Positions 30,895 to 44,271 are shown, counted from the stretch's first letter. The stretch: DNA of 64,000 nucleotides from Thiorhodovibrio litoralis (GCF_033954455.1 NZ_CP121473.1:1722501-1786500); one strand, 5' to 3'. Notes: generated by a model from the sequence alone, not told the origin. Numbers and translations: made by a program.

Positions 30895-32343
30895 ATGCAG
30901 TTTCGCTCGCATAAGACAAAAATCGTCGCCACCATCGGCCCGGCTTCCGATCATCCGGAAGTACTGCGGCAGATGATCGATGCCGGCTTGAACATTGCCC
31001 GGCTCAATTTCTCTCACGGTGACCCAGCCTCCCATGCCGAGCGCATCGCTCGTATCCGCGAGGCTGGGCAACAGGCGGGCCAGCGTGTTGTCATCATGGG
31101 CGACCTGCCTGGTCCCAAGATGCGCATCGGCGACCTGGCCGAGGAACCGGTCGAGTTGGTGCGGGATAATCTTTTCACTCTCACCACCGAGGACATCCTC
31201 GGCGACGGCGAGCGCGCGAGCGTCACCTTCAAAGGGTTGCCGGCGGCGGTCAAGCCGGGTGATCGGCTGTTTTTGAACGACGGCTTCATTCTGCTCAAGG
31301 TGGTGGATGTCAGCCCCACCGAGGTGGTCTGCAACGTCCGCGCCGGGGGCGAGCTGCGCTCGCGCAAGGGGCTCAATCTGCCGGGTATCGACCTTGGCAT
31401 CAGCGCCTTCACCGAGGAGGACCATGACTGGCTGCGCTTTGCCGCGGAGCAGCAGGTGGATGCTGTCAGCCAGTCATTTGTTGCCAGCGCCGACGACATC
31501 CAGGCGGTGCGCGGGGCCGCGGCAGCACTCGATTACCATCCCTTTATCATCGCCAAGATTGAGCGCGCCGACGCCCTTGAGGACCTTGAGGCGATTCTTG
31601 ATGTCAGCGACGGCATCATGGTGGCGCGCGGCGATCTTGGCGTGGAAATCCCCATTGAGAGTATTGCTGTTGCCCAGAGGCGCATCACCGAGCAGGCCAA
31701 TCTTTGCGGCAAGCCGGTCATCACCGCCACGCAGATGCTTGAATCCATGGTGCTATTCCGGCGTCCAACGCGGGCCGAGGCCACTGATGTGGCCAATGCC
31801 ATTCTCGGCGGCACCGACTGTGTGATGCTTTCGGCTGAATCCGCCATGGGCCGGTTTCCAATCGAATCGGTCGCCATGCTGGCCGCTATTGCCACCGCCA
31901 CCGAGCCCGAGCGCGACAGCCGAACACTTGCCCAAGCACTGGGCGCCTATGGCACCGGCGGCAGCCTGCGCGCGGTCGATCTGATCGCCCGCAGCGTTTA
32001 TCACACCGTCGAGCGCAGCGCGCCTCATGCCATCATCGTCCCGACGCGCAGCGGCAACACGGCGCGCAGCATTGCCCGCTTCCGTCTGCGTGAGTGGATC
32101 GTCGCCTTCAGTCCGCTGCCGACAACCTGTCAGGCGCTTGAGTTCTCCTACGGCGTCCAGCCGATTGATGTGCGCGAGGACCGCGCCGAATGGGGCGAAT
32201 TCGTCCGTGCCTGGCTGCGCGACATCGGCCTGCGCGACGGCCTGGTGCTGCTGACCCAAGGCCCTTCGGACGAGTATCCCTGCGGCAACCACCGCTTGGA
32301 GCTGATCGAGCTCGACCGGGATAACGCCAATGCTTGTCAATGA
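30895..32343 (+). CDS. pyk: Pyruvate kinase
   Basis: This enzyme transfers phosphate from phosphoenolpyruvate to ADP. TKIVATIGPASD is the N-terminal signature, NFSHGD the phosphate region, and IIAKIERADALE holds the catalytic lysine. MVARGDLGVEIP is the metal-binding signature, and ATQMLESM follows. From ATG 30895 the protein has 482 residues; GGAG lies eight bases before this start, while an upstream ATG at 30865 has no such support. The C-terminal regulatory domain is complete. The last 14 bases overlap the start of the next gene, an alpha/beta hydrolase. Confidence 0.96.
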   Translation: MQFRSHKTKIVATIGPASDHPEVLRQMIDAGLNIARLNFSHGDPASHAERIARIREAGQQAGQRVVIMGDLPGPKMRIGDLAEEPVELVRDNLFTLTTEDILGDGERASVTFKGLPAAVKPGDRLFLNDGFILLKVVDVSPTEVVCNVRAGGELRSRKGLNLPGIDLGISAFTEEDHDWLRFAAEQQVDAVSQSFVASADDIQAVRGAAAALDYHPFIIAKIERADALEDLEAILDVSDGIMVARGDLGVEIPIESIAVAQRRITEQANLCGKPVITATQMLESMVLFRRPTRAEATDVANAILGGTDCVMLSAESAMGRFPIESVAMLAAIATATEPERDSRTLAQALGAYGTGGSLRAVDLIARSVYHTVERSAPHAIIVPTRSGNTARSIARFRLREWIVAFSPLPTTCQALEFSYGVQPIDVREDRAEWGEFVRAWLRDIGLRDGLVLLTQGPSDEYPCGNHRLELIELDRDNANACQ

Positions 32344-33200
32344 AGAAGTGCGCAGGTGTTGCACGTCCGACGGGCGCGCGCTCGCCTGGCGCGAATTCGG
32401 CCGCGGCGACGGCCGCCCGGTGTTCTATTGTCACGGATTCCCGAGCTCGGGGCGCGAAGCTGCGCTCCTGGACGCACCGGCGCGCGCACTCGGCCTGCGG
32501 CTGATCGCGCCGGACCGCCCTGGCTATGGCAGCTCGGACGACCAGCCCGGGCGCGCACTGGCTGATTGGCCGGCCGACCTTGTCTGCCTGGCCGACCATC
32601 TGGGTCTCGATCGCTTCGCCCTGATTGGCCTCTCGGGTGGCGGCCCCTATGCCGTCGCCTGCGCCTGGCGCATGACCGAGCGGCTCACCACCTGCACCTT
32701 GATCTGCCCACTCGGCCCCGTCTATCTGTCCGAGGTACTCGCGGCCATGAATCCGCCGGCCCGCGCCAGCCTTGCGCTGGCTAGGCGCTGGCCCTGGCTG
32801 GCGCGGCAGGTTTTCGGTGGACCAACCCCCTGGGTGCTGGCGCGCTGGCCCGGGCTGGTCGAGCGGGTGCGCACCTTGAACCTCCCGCCGCGCGACCATG
32901 TTGCCCTGGCCGAAGGCGATAACCAGGCGATCTTGAACAGCACCATTTCCGACGCCATGGCCAATGGCGCGCGCGGCGCCCGTCGCGACCTGCACCTCTA
33001 CACCCACGACTGGCAGATTCCCTTCGATGCCATCCAAGCGCCCATCACCATCTGGCATGGAGATGCAGATGCCACGGTACCTCACGCACGCCCGCTGGTA
33101 TCGTGATCACTTGCCTGGGGCGAGCCTGAATACACTGCCGGATCAGGGGCACTTTTCGGCTCCCATTCACTTTGGCGAGCAAATCCTCAGCGCCCTCTGA
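32330..33200 (+). pseudogene. Alpha/beta hydrolase, frameshifted near the C-terminus
   Basis: The frame from ATG 32330 encodes an alpha/beta hydrolase: CHGFPSSGREA, the nucleophile elbow GLSGGGP, and the acid region WHGDADATVP. It stops early at 33104-33106. A neighbouring frame continues with THARWYRDHLPGASLNTLPDQGHFSAPIHFGEQ to a stop at 33200 and carries the expected catalytic histidine (DQGHFS). A single frameshift near 33080-33085 (one extra or two missing bases) separates them. The uninterrupted product would lack the histidine. It overlaps the end of pyk by 14 bases. The substrate is unknown, and a sequencing error is possible. Confidence 0.8.
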
Positions 33201-33392
33201 ATGATGCTGCCAACGGCTGAGTCAATTCCAGGCCAAGCCCCATTCGCACTTGACGGCACCTTGGCCCTTCGGGGCAGAATTCCGCTGACCGCGGCTGAAC
33301 AAACCGAGACTGGCAGCAGGGACCCTGATATGGTCCGCTGTCAACGCGGAACGGTTTTGACGCGCTCAGAATTCAGTTTTCGGTTTCTTTAA

Positions 33393-34253
<861 letters not shown>

Positions 34254-34292
34254 GCGACACGCGGCCATCGAGCTCACACAGGCGAATACCCG

Positions 34293-35051
34293 TTAAGGGA
34301 GGGGCGCTCTCATCATCTGCCCGCTGATGTCGCGGCTGGCGGGGCCGAGCAGATAGAGAAAGCTTGATGTGACCGCGTGCGGCGGGGGATGACTTGCCGG
34401 GTTCTCCCCCGGGTAGAGCGCGCGGCGCATAGCGGTGTTGAGAATGCCAGGGTCGAGGCTGTTGAAGCGGATTGGCCGGTCGGCCTGATTTTCGGCCGCC
34501 AGGACCTGCATCAGGCCCTCGCTGCCAAACTTGGCGGCGGCAAATGCACCCCAGTAGGCGAGTCCCTGTCGGCCGACGCGGTCGGCGGCGAACACCACGC
34601 TCGGATCGGGCGCGGCGCGCAGAAGCGGCAGACAGGCTTGGGTGAGCAGAAAGGGCGCTGTCAGGTTGACGCGCAGCACCCTGTCCCAGTCCTTGAGCTC
34701 ATAGTCATCGATGCGCGTGAGGTAGGGCGCGAAGGCGGCGCAATGGGCGATTCCGTCGACGCGGCCGAATTCGTTGCCGAGGGTGTCGGCGGCAGCGATG
34801 AACAGATTCTCATCGCCTTTTTCCAGGTCGAGCGGGAAGCTGGCGGGCCGGGGTGCTCCGGACGCCTCAATCTCGTCGTAGAGGCTGTCGAGGTCGGTGT
34901 CCTCGTAGTCGATCAATACCACCGTGGCGCCATGCTTGGCGCAGTCCAAGGCCAGCGCGCGGCCGAGTCCCTCGGCGGCGCCAGTGATCAGAATCACCCG
35001 CTCGGCGAGCAGGTCAGCTGGCATGGTGTCGGTGGTTGGGTCTTGGCTCAT
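34293..35051 (-). CDS. YciK-like short-chain dehydrogenase lacking the usual catalytic Ser and Tyr
   Basis: This is a 252-residue Rossmann-fold SDR. The cofactor motif is LITGAAEGLGRALAL. The region VVFAADRVGRQGLAYWGAFAAAKFGSEG aligns with YciK (VFTSSSVGRQG then GAYATSK). At the active site the serine run is replaced by AADR, and the tyrosine of Y-x3-K is replaced by phenylalanine (F-A-A-A-K). The lysine is retained. It may therefore bind nucleotide without normal dehydrogenase activity. It lies 40 bases downstream of ubiG on the same strand, as in the ubiG-mupP-yciK arrangement of Pseudomonas but without mupP. Confidence 0.88.
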   Translation of the reverse strand: MSQDPTTDTMPADLLAERVILITGAAEGLGRALALDCAKHGATVVLIDYEDTDLDSLYDEIEASGAPRPASFPLDLEKGDENLFIAAADTLGNEFGRVDGIAHCAAFAPYLTRIDDYELKDWDRVLRVNLTAPFLLTQACLPLLRAAPDPSVVFAADRVGRQGLAYWGAFAAAKFGSEGLMQVLAAENQADRPIRFNSLDPGILNTAMRRALYPGENPASHPPPHAVTSSFLYLLGPASRDISGQMMRAPLP

Positions 35052-35091
35052 TTCAGCAGCAGGGCGGCCGGCAAGTAGTGTGGGGTAAGGC

Positions 35092-35805
35092 TCAGGCAGG
35101 CCGCTGACAGCTCAACAGGTAATTCACCGAGATATCCTTCGGGTCAAGCCGGTAGGTCTGGGTCAGTGGGTTGTAGGTCATCCCGCTGATCTCATCAAGC
35201 TGCAGACCGGCATCGCGCGCCGCACGCGCTAACTCGGACGGGCGCAGAAAGCGGGCGTAGTCATGGGTGCCCTTGGGCAGCATGTTGAGCAGGTATTCGG
35301 CCCCCAGCACCGCGAACAAATAGGACTTGGGATTGCGGTTCAAGGTGGAGAAGAACAGGTAGCCGCCGGGGCGCACCAGCCGCGCGCAGGCGTGCACGAC
35401 TGATCCGGGGTCGGGCACATGCTCGAGCAGCTCCATGCAGGTGATGGCATCGAAGGCCGCCGGCGACTCATCTGCGAGAGCCTCGGCCGAGGTGCGGCGG
35501 TAGTCGACCTGCACGCCGGATTCGAGCGTGTGCAACTCGGCAATGTGCAGGGGCATCTCGCCCATGTCGATGCCGGTAACCTCGGCGCCGCGCGCGGCCA
35601 TGGCCTCAGACAGAATGCCGCCGCCGCAGCCGACGTCGAGCACTTTTGTGCCCTCGAGCTTGAGCTTGCGCTCGATGAAGGCGAGCCGCAGCGGGTTGAT
35701 GTCGTGGAGTGTCTTAAACTCGCTGTGCGGGTCCCACCAGCGCGCGGCGAGTTGCTCGAACTTGCTGATTTCGGCGTGATCTACGTTCGCGCTTGCGTGC
35801 GTCAT
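35092..35805 (-). CDS. ubiG: Ubiquinone biosynthesis O-methyltransferase
   Basis: This is a 237-residue SAM-dependent methyltransferase that performs both O-methylations of ubiquinone synthesis. FEQLAARWWDPHSEFKTLHDINPLRL is the UbiG N-terminal signature, VLDVGCGGGILSEAMA binds SAM, and MELLEHVPDP and SYLFAVLGAEYLLNMLPKGTHDY are typical of the family. It is the first gene of a minus-strand pair with the YciK-like SDR. The 216 bases upstream before uppP show nothing recognisable. Confidence 0.96.
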   Translation of the reverse strand: MTHASANVDHAEISKFEQLAARWWDPHSEFKTLHDINPLRLAFIERKLKLEGTKVLDVGCGGGILSEAMAARGAEVTGIDMGEMPLHIAELHTLESGVQVDYRRTSAEALADESPAAFDAITCMELLEHVPDPGSVVHACARLVRPGGYLFFSTLNRNPKSYLFAVLGAEYLLNMLPKGTHDYARFLRPSELARAARDAGLQLDEISGMTYNPLTQTYRLDPKDISVNYLLSCQRPA

Positions 35806-36021
35806 TGATGATCGGGCTCGCTATGGAAGTTCGGTAAAAGTAGAAAATGGTGCCGGTGGTGATTGATTCAATTCGCCATGCTGGCGAGGGTGACGGCGGT
35901 TGGCGACCGGACCGACGCCGAAACTCCTTACCCGCTAGTCAGTCGCAGCCGGCTGAATTGATATTGTCGCACAAAGCCTCGGCGCGGGCAGCACGCGGCG
36001 CGAACCGCATCGGCGCCCTAA

Positions 36022-36831
36022 TTAGAGCACCAGGACCAGAATAAGCACGCCTAACGCCAAGCGGTAGAAGACGAAAGGCCGCATGCTGATGCGCTCGATC
36101 AGTCGCAGGAAGAAATGAATGGTCGCATAGGCCACCACAGCTGAGATTAGGGCGCCGGCCCACAGGGCGGTCCAGTCGATCGGATCAGGGCTGGCAAGAA
36201 GATCGCGGCTTTCGAGCAGACCCGCGAGCAGGATGGTCGGAATCGACAACAGGAAGGAAAACCGCGAGCTCGCCTCGCGCGTGAGGCCGAGAATCAGTCC
36301 GGCAGTCATGGTGATGCCGGAGCGCGAGGTGCCGGGGATAATGGCGATTGTCTGGGCGACGCCAATCATGACGGCGGCTTTCCAGTCCAGCCGATACTCA
36401 TCTTTCTCGCGCCGGCCGCGCCAATCGGCCAACCAGAGCAGCAGCCCGAAGCCGATGGTCGTCGCCGCGATCACCAGGGCGATCAGCCGGTCATCTTCGC
36501 GCAGCAGTTCCAGCACTGCCTTGAGCGGCAGTCCGAGGAACAACAATGGCAAGGTGGCCAGAATCAACAGCCAGGCGAGGCGTCGCTCTTGTCGCGCGGC
36601 TGTGTCGGGCGCGCGACCAAGCACGGCCACTGTCATGCGCGCCAGCTCGAGGCGGAAGTACAGCATGACCGCGGCCAGGGTGCCTAGGTGAACGGCGACA
36701 TCGAATGCGAGGCTCTGCAGTTCGTAGCCAAACAGCAACGGCGCCAGAATCAGGTGGGCGGAGCTGGAAATGGGCAGAAATTCGGTCAGCCCCTGAATCA
36801 GGCTCAAAAGCGTGATCTGGTCGATATCCAT
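36022..36831 (-). CDS. uppP: Undecaprenyl-diphosphatase UppP/BacA
   Basis: This is an integral membrane phosphatase that recycles undecaprenyl diphosphate for peptidoglycan and other wall polymers. The two signatures are LTEFLPISSSAHLIL near the N-terminus and PGTSRSGITMTAGLILG in the second half. About eight hydrophobic segments are visible. From ATG 36831 the protein has 269 residues, near the 273 of E. coli. The frame extends upstream to 37002 and into the divergent gene, but that part is not supported. It diverges from the large SPOR-like gene. Confidence 0.95.
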   Translation of the reverse strand: MDIDQITLLSLIQGLTEFLPISSSAHLILAPLLFGYELQSLAFDVAVHLGTLAAVMLYFRLELARMTVAVLGRAPDTAARQERRLAWLLILATLPLLFLGLPLKAVLELLREDDRLIALVIAATTIGFGLLLWLADWRGRREKDEYRLDWKAAVMIGVAQTIAIIPGTSRSGITMTAGLILGLTREASSRFSFLLSIPTILLAGLLESRDLLASPDPIDWTALWAGALISAVVAYATIHFFLRLIERISMRPFVFYRLALGVLILVLVL

Positions 36832-36986
36832 GATGCTCTTATCCTGCTGCCCGCGCGCGGCCATCGCCCGGCAAACGGGAGCTGCGTGCTGAAAGTGAAT
36901 GAAATTCTCGTGAAAATCCGCATGCGGGATTCGGTATAGAATGCGAGCGACTGCTTTGATCCAGTAACAAGCCCACGGGGTCCGGG

Positions 36987-39829
<2,843 letters not shown>

Positions 39830-39833
<4 letters not shown>

Positions 39834-40876
39834 ACAGGCTAAGGTTGATGGTCCTGCTCGTTGCAGCCCTGTCGCTGTGCGCCTGTGGGGCGCCCGATCA
39901 GGCGCAAGTCCTGGAACTCCAGGGTCGCACCATGGGGACCAGTTACTCGGTGCAGATCGCGCAGCCGCCGGCAGATGTTGATCGCGATGCCTTGCAGCAG
40001 GCAATCACGGGAGAGCTCGAGCGGATCAACGCGGAAATGTCTACCTATGATCCGGCCTCGGACCTGTCTCGCTTCAATCGGTCGAAGGCAAACGATTGGT
40101 TCCCGGTGCCGTCCGAGTTGGCACGGGTGGTGGTGGAGGCCCAGCGGGTCAGTCGGCTGAGTGATGGTGACTTCGACGTGACCGTCGGGCGCTTGGTCAA
40201 CCTGTGGGGGTTCGGCCCCGAGCGCCCCCCGGAGCGCGTGCCCACCCCCGCGGCAATCGCCAAAACCCTTGATGAAACGGGCTATGCAAAGCTCGCCGTG
40301 CGCACCGATCCGCCGGCGCTGCGCAAGACGGTGCCCGGGCTTTATGTCGATCTCTCGGCCATTGCCAAAGGCTACGCGGTGGACCGGCTGGCCGAGATAC
40401 TCTCAGATCGGGGTTTTCGCGATTATCTGGTTGAAGTGGGTGGCGAGCTGCGTGGGGCTGGCCAGCATCCCGAACGGCCCTGGCGTGTCGCTATCGAGCG
40501 CCCGGAGAGCAGCGCGCGCGCGGTGTTTCGGGTGGTGCGGCTCAATAACGTCGCCATGGCCACCTCGGGCGACTATCGCAATTTCTTCGAGCAGGACGGC
40601 AAGCTCTATTCTCACACCATCAATCCCCACACGGGACGCCCGGTCGATCACCTGTTGGCGTCGGTTTCCGTGCTGGATGAAAGTTGCATGCGCGCCGATG
40701 CGCTGGCTACCGCTTTGCTGGTCTTGGGCCCGGAGGACGGACTGGCGCTGGCCGAACAGCAGGGGATTGCGGCCTTTCTCATCGAGCGCCTGGAGTCAGG
40801 TTATCAGGCGCACATGAGCAGCGCTTTTGAGCGCATCGCCGGCGCTAGTGAATCGCCGAATCCGTCCGCGCCATGA
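39830..40876 (+). CDS. apbE: FAD:protein FMN transferase, lipoprotein
   Basis: ApbE links FMN covalently to target flavoproteins in the periplasm, using FAD. The N-terminus is a lipoprotein signal ending in LCAC (Cys19). [23 protein letters not shown] and [16 protein letters not shown] are family signatures, and [10 protein letters not shown] contributes to the metal and FAD site. The 348-residue length is normal. It is translationally coupled to the SPOR-like gene (ATGA overlap at 39830-39833). No nqr or rnf genes, the common ApbE targets, are in the window. Its end overlaps the convergent protease gene by 32 bases. Confidence 0.94.
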
Positions 40877-41783
40877 TGCGCCTGAGTGATTGGCGAACGC
40901 GATTGCTGGGCACGGAAAAGCCGATGCCGACATTGCCGCCGCTGGGGCCGAGCAGGGCCGAGTTGATGCCGACCACTTCGCCGCCAAGGTTGATCAGCGG
41001 GCCGCCGGAATTGCCCGGGTTGATCGACGCATCGGTCTGAATCAGATCCCCCAGCCGGTCGCCGGCGATGCCGGAACGCCCCAGGGCGCTGACGATGCCT
41101 GAGGTGACCGTTTGTCCGAGTCCGAAGGGATTGCCAATCGCGATGACGAAGTCGCCGACCTCCAGCGCATCGGAATCGCCCCATTTCAGCCCCTTGATGG
41201 CCACCGGAGGAATGCGCAGTAGCGCGGTGTCCGAGGCAGGGTCGCGGCCGATCAAACGTGCCTTGAAACTGCGCCTGTCCTTCAGGGTGATGGTGATCTC
41301 GGTGGCGTCCTTGATGACATGCGCATTGGTTAGTACCAGGCCGCGGCGGCTGTCGATCAGGAAACCCGAGCCAACGCTGCGGCGCTTGTGAGTGCCGCCG
41401 CCGGCGGGTGGCAGGGGCATATCGAAACTCTCCAGAAAGCGCCGGAATTCAGGATCGCGCAAAAAGGGGTGGTCTTCGATCGCCACCTCGGAGACCACAG
41501 ACACATTGACCACCGCCGGCGTGATGCGCGCCAGCATGGGCGCGAGGGAAGGATAGCCGCCGCGGGTTTTGCGAGAGGGAGCATCCGGCATCAGTCCGGG
41601 AGCGGACTGAGTTGCGGGCGCTGCGGTCAGCGGTGGTTGCGCCTGAGGCGTCGGGCCCGTGGTCTGGCAGCCGGAGGTGATCGCGAGCGCGAGCGAAAGC
41701 AGCAGCGCCCGCGCGTGCCCCAGCGTCCGCAGGCCTGGTGGCTGGGGGCTGGCGGACCTGAGCCTCTGGTTTTTTTCATTCAC
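40845..41783 (-). CDS. DegQ/HtrA-type trypsin-like serine protease, lipoprotein without PDZ domain
   Basis: This is a 312-residue protease. The triad is H155 (LTNAHVIK), D185 (PASDTALL) and S259 (NPGNSGGPL). The N-terminus has a lipobox (LAITSGC, Cys39), so it should be anchored to a membrane in the periplasm. Unlike DegP, DegQ and DegS, it has no C-terminal PDZ domain; it stops about 50 residues after the serine. It might act in envelope quality control. The start overlaps the dacB stop by four bases (ATGA), so the two are probably co-translated. Confidence 0.88.
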   Translation of the reverse strand: MNEKNQRLRSASPQPPGLRTLGHARALLLSLALAITSGCQTTGPTPQAQPPLTAAPATQSAPGLMPDAPSRKTRGGYPSLAPMLARITPAVVNVSVVSEVAIEDHPFLRDPEFRRFLESFDMPLPPAGGGTHKRRSVGSGFLIDSRRGLVLTNAHVIKDATEITITLKDRRSFKARLIGRDPASDTALLRIPPVAIKGLKWGDSDALEVGDFVIAIGNPFGLGQTVTSGIVSALGRSGIAGDRLGDLIQTDASINPGNSGGPLINLGGEVVGINSALLGPSGGNVGIGFSVPSNRVRQSLRRIMARTDSAIH

Positions 41784-43033
41784 TGAGGGCCGCCTCGCCC
41801 CAGCATTGACAGCGTCGGCGCATCGGCCAAGGCGCGTGCCACGCGCAGGCGCAGATCATAGGGTGCGGCCTGATTGATCATCAGGCTGAAGGGCACCCAG
41901 CCCTCCGGGCGCTGGACGAAGCCCGCGTAACAACTGACCCCGCTCAGGGTGCCGGTCTTGGCGCGCACGCGGGGCTCGTTGTCCTTTGCGGGCAGCAGGT
42001 CGCGGTACTGAGCCATGGCACCAAGGAGTTGCATCATCTGCTCCCCGCTCAGGCGGTTGCCGCGCGAGAGACCGGCACCATCTTCGATGCGGAAATCCTT
42101 CCAGCCGAATTTTCTCCGTGCCCAGCCCTCAATTTTTCGCTGTGCCTGGGGAAAGCTGGTGGTGCCCTGCTGCTCGCCAAGCAGTAGAAACAAATTGTTG
42201 GCGACGAAGTTGTTGGAATACTTGAGCATGTCGCGAATGACCTGCTCAAGCGAACGGCTGTTGGCATGCAGATGCAGAGGTTTCGCGCTCGCGGGCGTCC
42301 GGCCCGTTATCCAGTCGCCGCTGACCTGAATACCCGCTTGTTCGAGCTTCGCGGTCAGCAACTCGGCGAACTGCGCCAGTGCGCGCGCGCGCGTGCCCAA
42401 GTTCAGCCTGTGGGTGCCCGCGGCGAGTCCCGCGCCCAAGGTTCGGCCGGTTGCCGTTAGCGGGGTTTGCGGCTCGCCACTGCGGATGCCGGATGGTCCA
42501 ACAGCGAGGTTAACGGTGTTGAAGTTGACCGCCAACGACGACAGGGGCGCGTCATAGGGATTGTCGGAGCTCGAGCGGCCGGGAACGCGCAAATCGCTGG
42601 CATAGAGCGTGTCGTCGAGCCCGATGCCGCTGACTTGGTCCAGACCCCGGGCTGCCAGCGCCTGCACCAGACGGTCGATCTCCTCGGAGACCAGATAGGG
42701 GTCGCCGCTTCCCTTGATCCACAAGCGCTGATTCGCATCAAGCAGCAGCTCGGTGGTGAAGCGGTGAGCCAATCCCCAGCGCTCGATCGCAGCCAGCGCT
42801 GTGACCAGTTTCATCGTCGAGGCGGGGATCATCGGCGCGCTGGCGCCTTTGTCGATCAGACGCTTCCCCGCAGGGCCAACGACCAGACTGGCGTGGTCCA
42901 TCGCGAGCACCTGCTCGACGGGACCGGCCAGGGTGGCTGGCGCCCAGGTCAGGAGCGCGCTGCAGGCAAGCGCGAGAGCAAGAAGCTGGCTAGCGAACTG
43001 GCGGCGGGGCAGTGGAAGGCTGTTGCGATTCAT
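41780..43033 (-). CDS. dacB: D-alanyl-D-alanine carboxypeptidase/endopeptidase, PBP4 type
   Basis: This is a penicillin-binding protein 4 homologue with a signal peptide (SQLLALALACSALLTWAPATLAG). The SxxK motif is PASTMK (S72, K75), the SxN motif is KYSNNF, and the KTG motif is VRAKTGTLSG. These three motifs mark a D,D-peptidase that trims or cleaves peptidoglycan cross-links. At 417 residues it is shorter than E. coli PBP4 (477), so part of the inserted domains may be reduced. It leads a pair with the HtrA-type lipoprotein and is divergent from fbp. Confidence 0.94.
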   Translation of the reverse strand: MNRNSLPLPRRQFASQLLALALACSALLTWAPATLAGPVEQVLAMDHASLVVGPAGKRLIDKGASAPMIPASTMKLVTALAAIERWGLAHRFTTELLLDANQRLWIKGSGDPYLVSEEIDRLVQALAARGLDQVSGIGLDDTLYASDLRVPGRSSSDNPYDAPLSSLAVNFNTVNLAVGPSGIRSGEPQTPLTATGRTLGAGLAAGTHRLNLGTRARALAQFAELLTAKLEQAGIQVSGDWITGRTPASAKPLHLHANSRSLEQVIRDMLKYSNNFVANNLFLLLGEQQGTTSFPQAQRKIEGWARRKFGWKDFRIEDGAGLSRGNRLSGEQMMQLLGAMAQYRDLLPAKDNEPRVRAKTGTLSGVSCYAGFVQRPEGWVPFSLMINQAAPYDLRLRVARALADAPTLSMLGRGGPQ

Positions 43034-43174
43034 TGGCTTCGGGACGGTTCAATAGCAACGTGGGGGACTCGACTGGCCGATGATACAGGCATGCAGGGTG
43101 ATCGAGGCGTCGAATCTGACGGAAAAAGCGACTATAATGCGCGGTTTTTGCCGCGCCCGAAATACCGCTTGGGG

Positions 43175-43236
43175 CTCCCAGTAATCCACGCCCTCCCAGT
43201 AATCCACGCCAAGTTATCCACATCCAGTTATCCATT
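43175..43236. repeat. 18-bp direct repeat and DnaA-box-like cluster upstream of fbp
   Basis: Two identical 18-bp copies (43175-43192 and 43193-43210) of CTCCCAGTAATCCACGCC are followed by TTATCCACA (43214-43222) and TTATCCATT (43228-43236). TTATCCACA matches the DnaA box consensus exactly. The two TAATCCACG copies and TTATCCATT are weaker versions. The four sit at starts 18, 14 and 14 bases apart, ending 15 bases before the fbp ATG. Confidence 0.6.
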
Positions 43237-43251
43237 CAAGAGGTTCAAACC

Positions 43252-44271
43252 ATGCCACACGGCAAAACCATCACACAGTTCATCAGCGAAGAGCAACACC
43301 ATGCGCCGGGCGCGACCGGGGAATTCACCGCGTTACTGAACGATATCGTGACAGCGTGCAAGATGATCTCCAATCAGGTCAATCATGGCGCGCTGATCGG
43401 GGCGCTCGGCAGTGCCGGCAGTGAGAATGTGCAGGGCGAAACGCAGAAGAAGCTCGACGTGCTGTCAAACGATATTTTCCTGCAATGCAACGAGTGGGCG
43501 GGGCACTTAGCAGCGATGGCGTCCGAGGAAATGGACGACATCTACCACATTCCGCAGGAGTACCCGCGCGGCAAGTACCTGCTGACCTTCGACCCGCTTG
43601 ATGGCTCGTCCAACATCGACGTGAACGTCTCGGTCGGGACCATTTTCTCCATTCTGAAATGCCCGGGCGGTGGCGATAAGCCGACGGTGCGGGACTTTCT
43701 GCAGGCTGGTACCCAACAGGTGGCGGCCGGTTACGCGCTCTATGGTCCTTCGACCATGATGGTGCTGACCACTGGCAACGGGGTGAATGGCTTTACGCTG
43801 GATCAGAACATCGGCGAGTTCATCCTGACGCATCCGCAGATGACCATCCCAGCCGACACCCGGGAGTTTGCCATCAATGCCTCGAACATGCGCTTCTGGG
43901 ACGCTCCGGTGAAGCGCTATGTCGACGAATGCCTGGCTGGTAAGGACGGCCCGCGCGGCGAGGACTTCAATATGCGCTGGATCGCCTCCATGGTGGCTGA
44001 GGTGCATCGGATTCTGACCCGAGGTGGGGTGTTCATGTATCCGATGGACGCGAAAATTCGCGAGAAAGGGCAGGGCGGCAAGTTGCGCTTGATGTACGAG
44101 GCCAATCCGATGTCCTTCGTGGTCGAGCAGGCCGGAGGTGGCTCCGTTATCGGCAAGGAGCGCATCATGGAGCTGCAGCCAGAGGGTCTGCATCAGCGCG
44201 TCCCTGTCATTCTTGGCTCGCGCAACGAGGTTGAACGCATCCGCCAGTATCATGAGGAAGCCGCTGGTTGA
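43252..44271 (+). CDS. fbp: Fructose-1,6-bisphosphatase, class 1
   Basis: This enzyme hydrolyses fructose 1,6-bisphosphate to fructose 6-phosphate in gluconeogenesis and the Calvin cycle. The metal-binding signature is [32 protein letters not shown] supplies further ligands, and [26 protein letters not shown] is the C-terminal signature. The length, 339 residues, is typical of class 1. An AGAGG lies about nine bases before the ATG. The last 20 bases overlap folK. No cbb genes are adjacent. Confidence 0.96.
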   Translation: MPHGKTITQFISEEQHHAPGATGEFTALLNDIVTACKMISNQVNHGALIGALGSAGSENVQGETQKKLDVLSNDIFLQCNEWAGHLAAMASEEMDDIYHIPQEYPRGKYLLTFDPLDGSSNIDVNVSVGTIFSILKCPGGGDKPTVRDFLQAGTQQVAAGYALYGPSTMMVLTTGNGVNGFTLDQNIGEFILTHPQMTIPADTREFAINASNMRFWDAPVKRYVDECLAGKDGPRGEDFNMRWIASMVAEVHRILTRGGVFMYPMDAKIREKGQGGKLRLMYEANPMSFVVEQAGGGSVIGKERIMELQPEGLHQRVPVILGSRNEVERIRQYHEEAAG

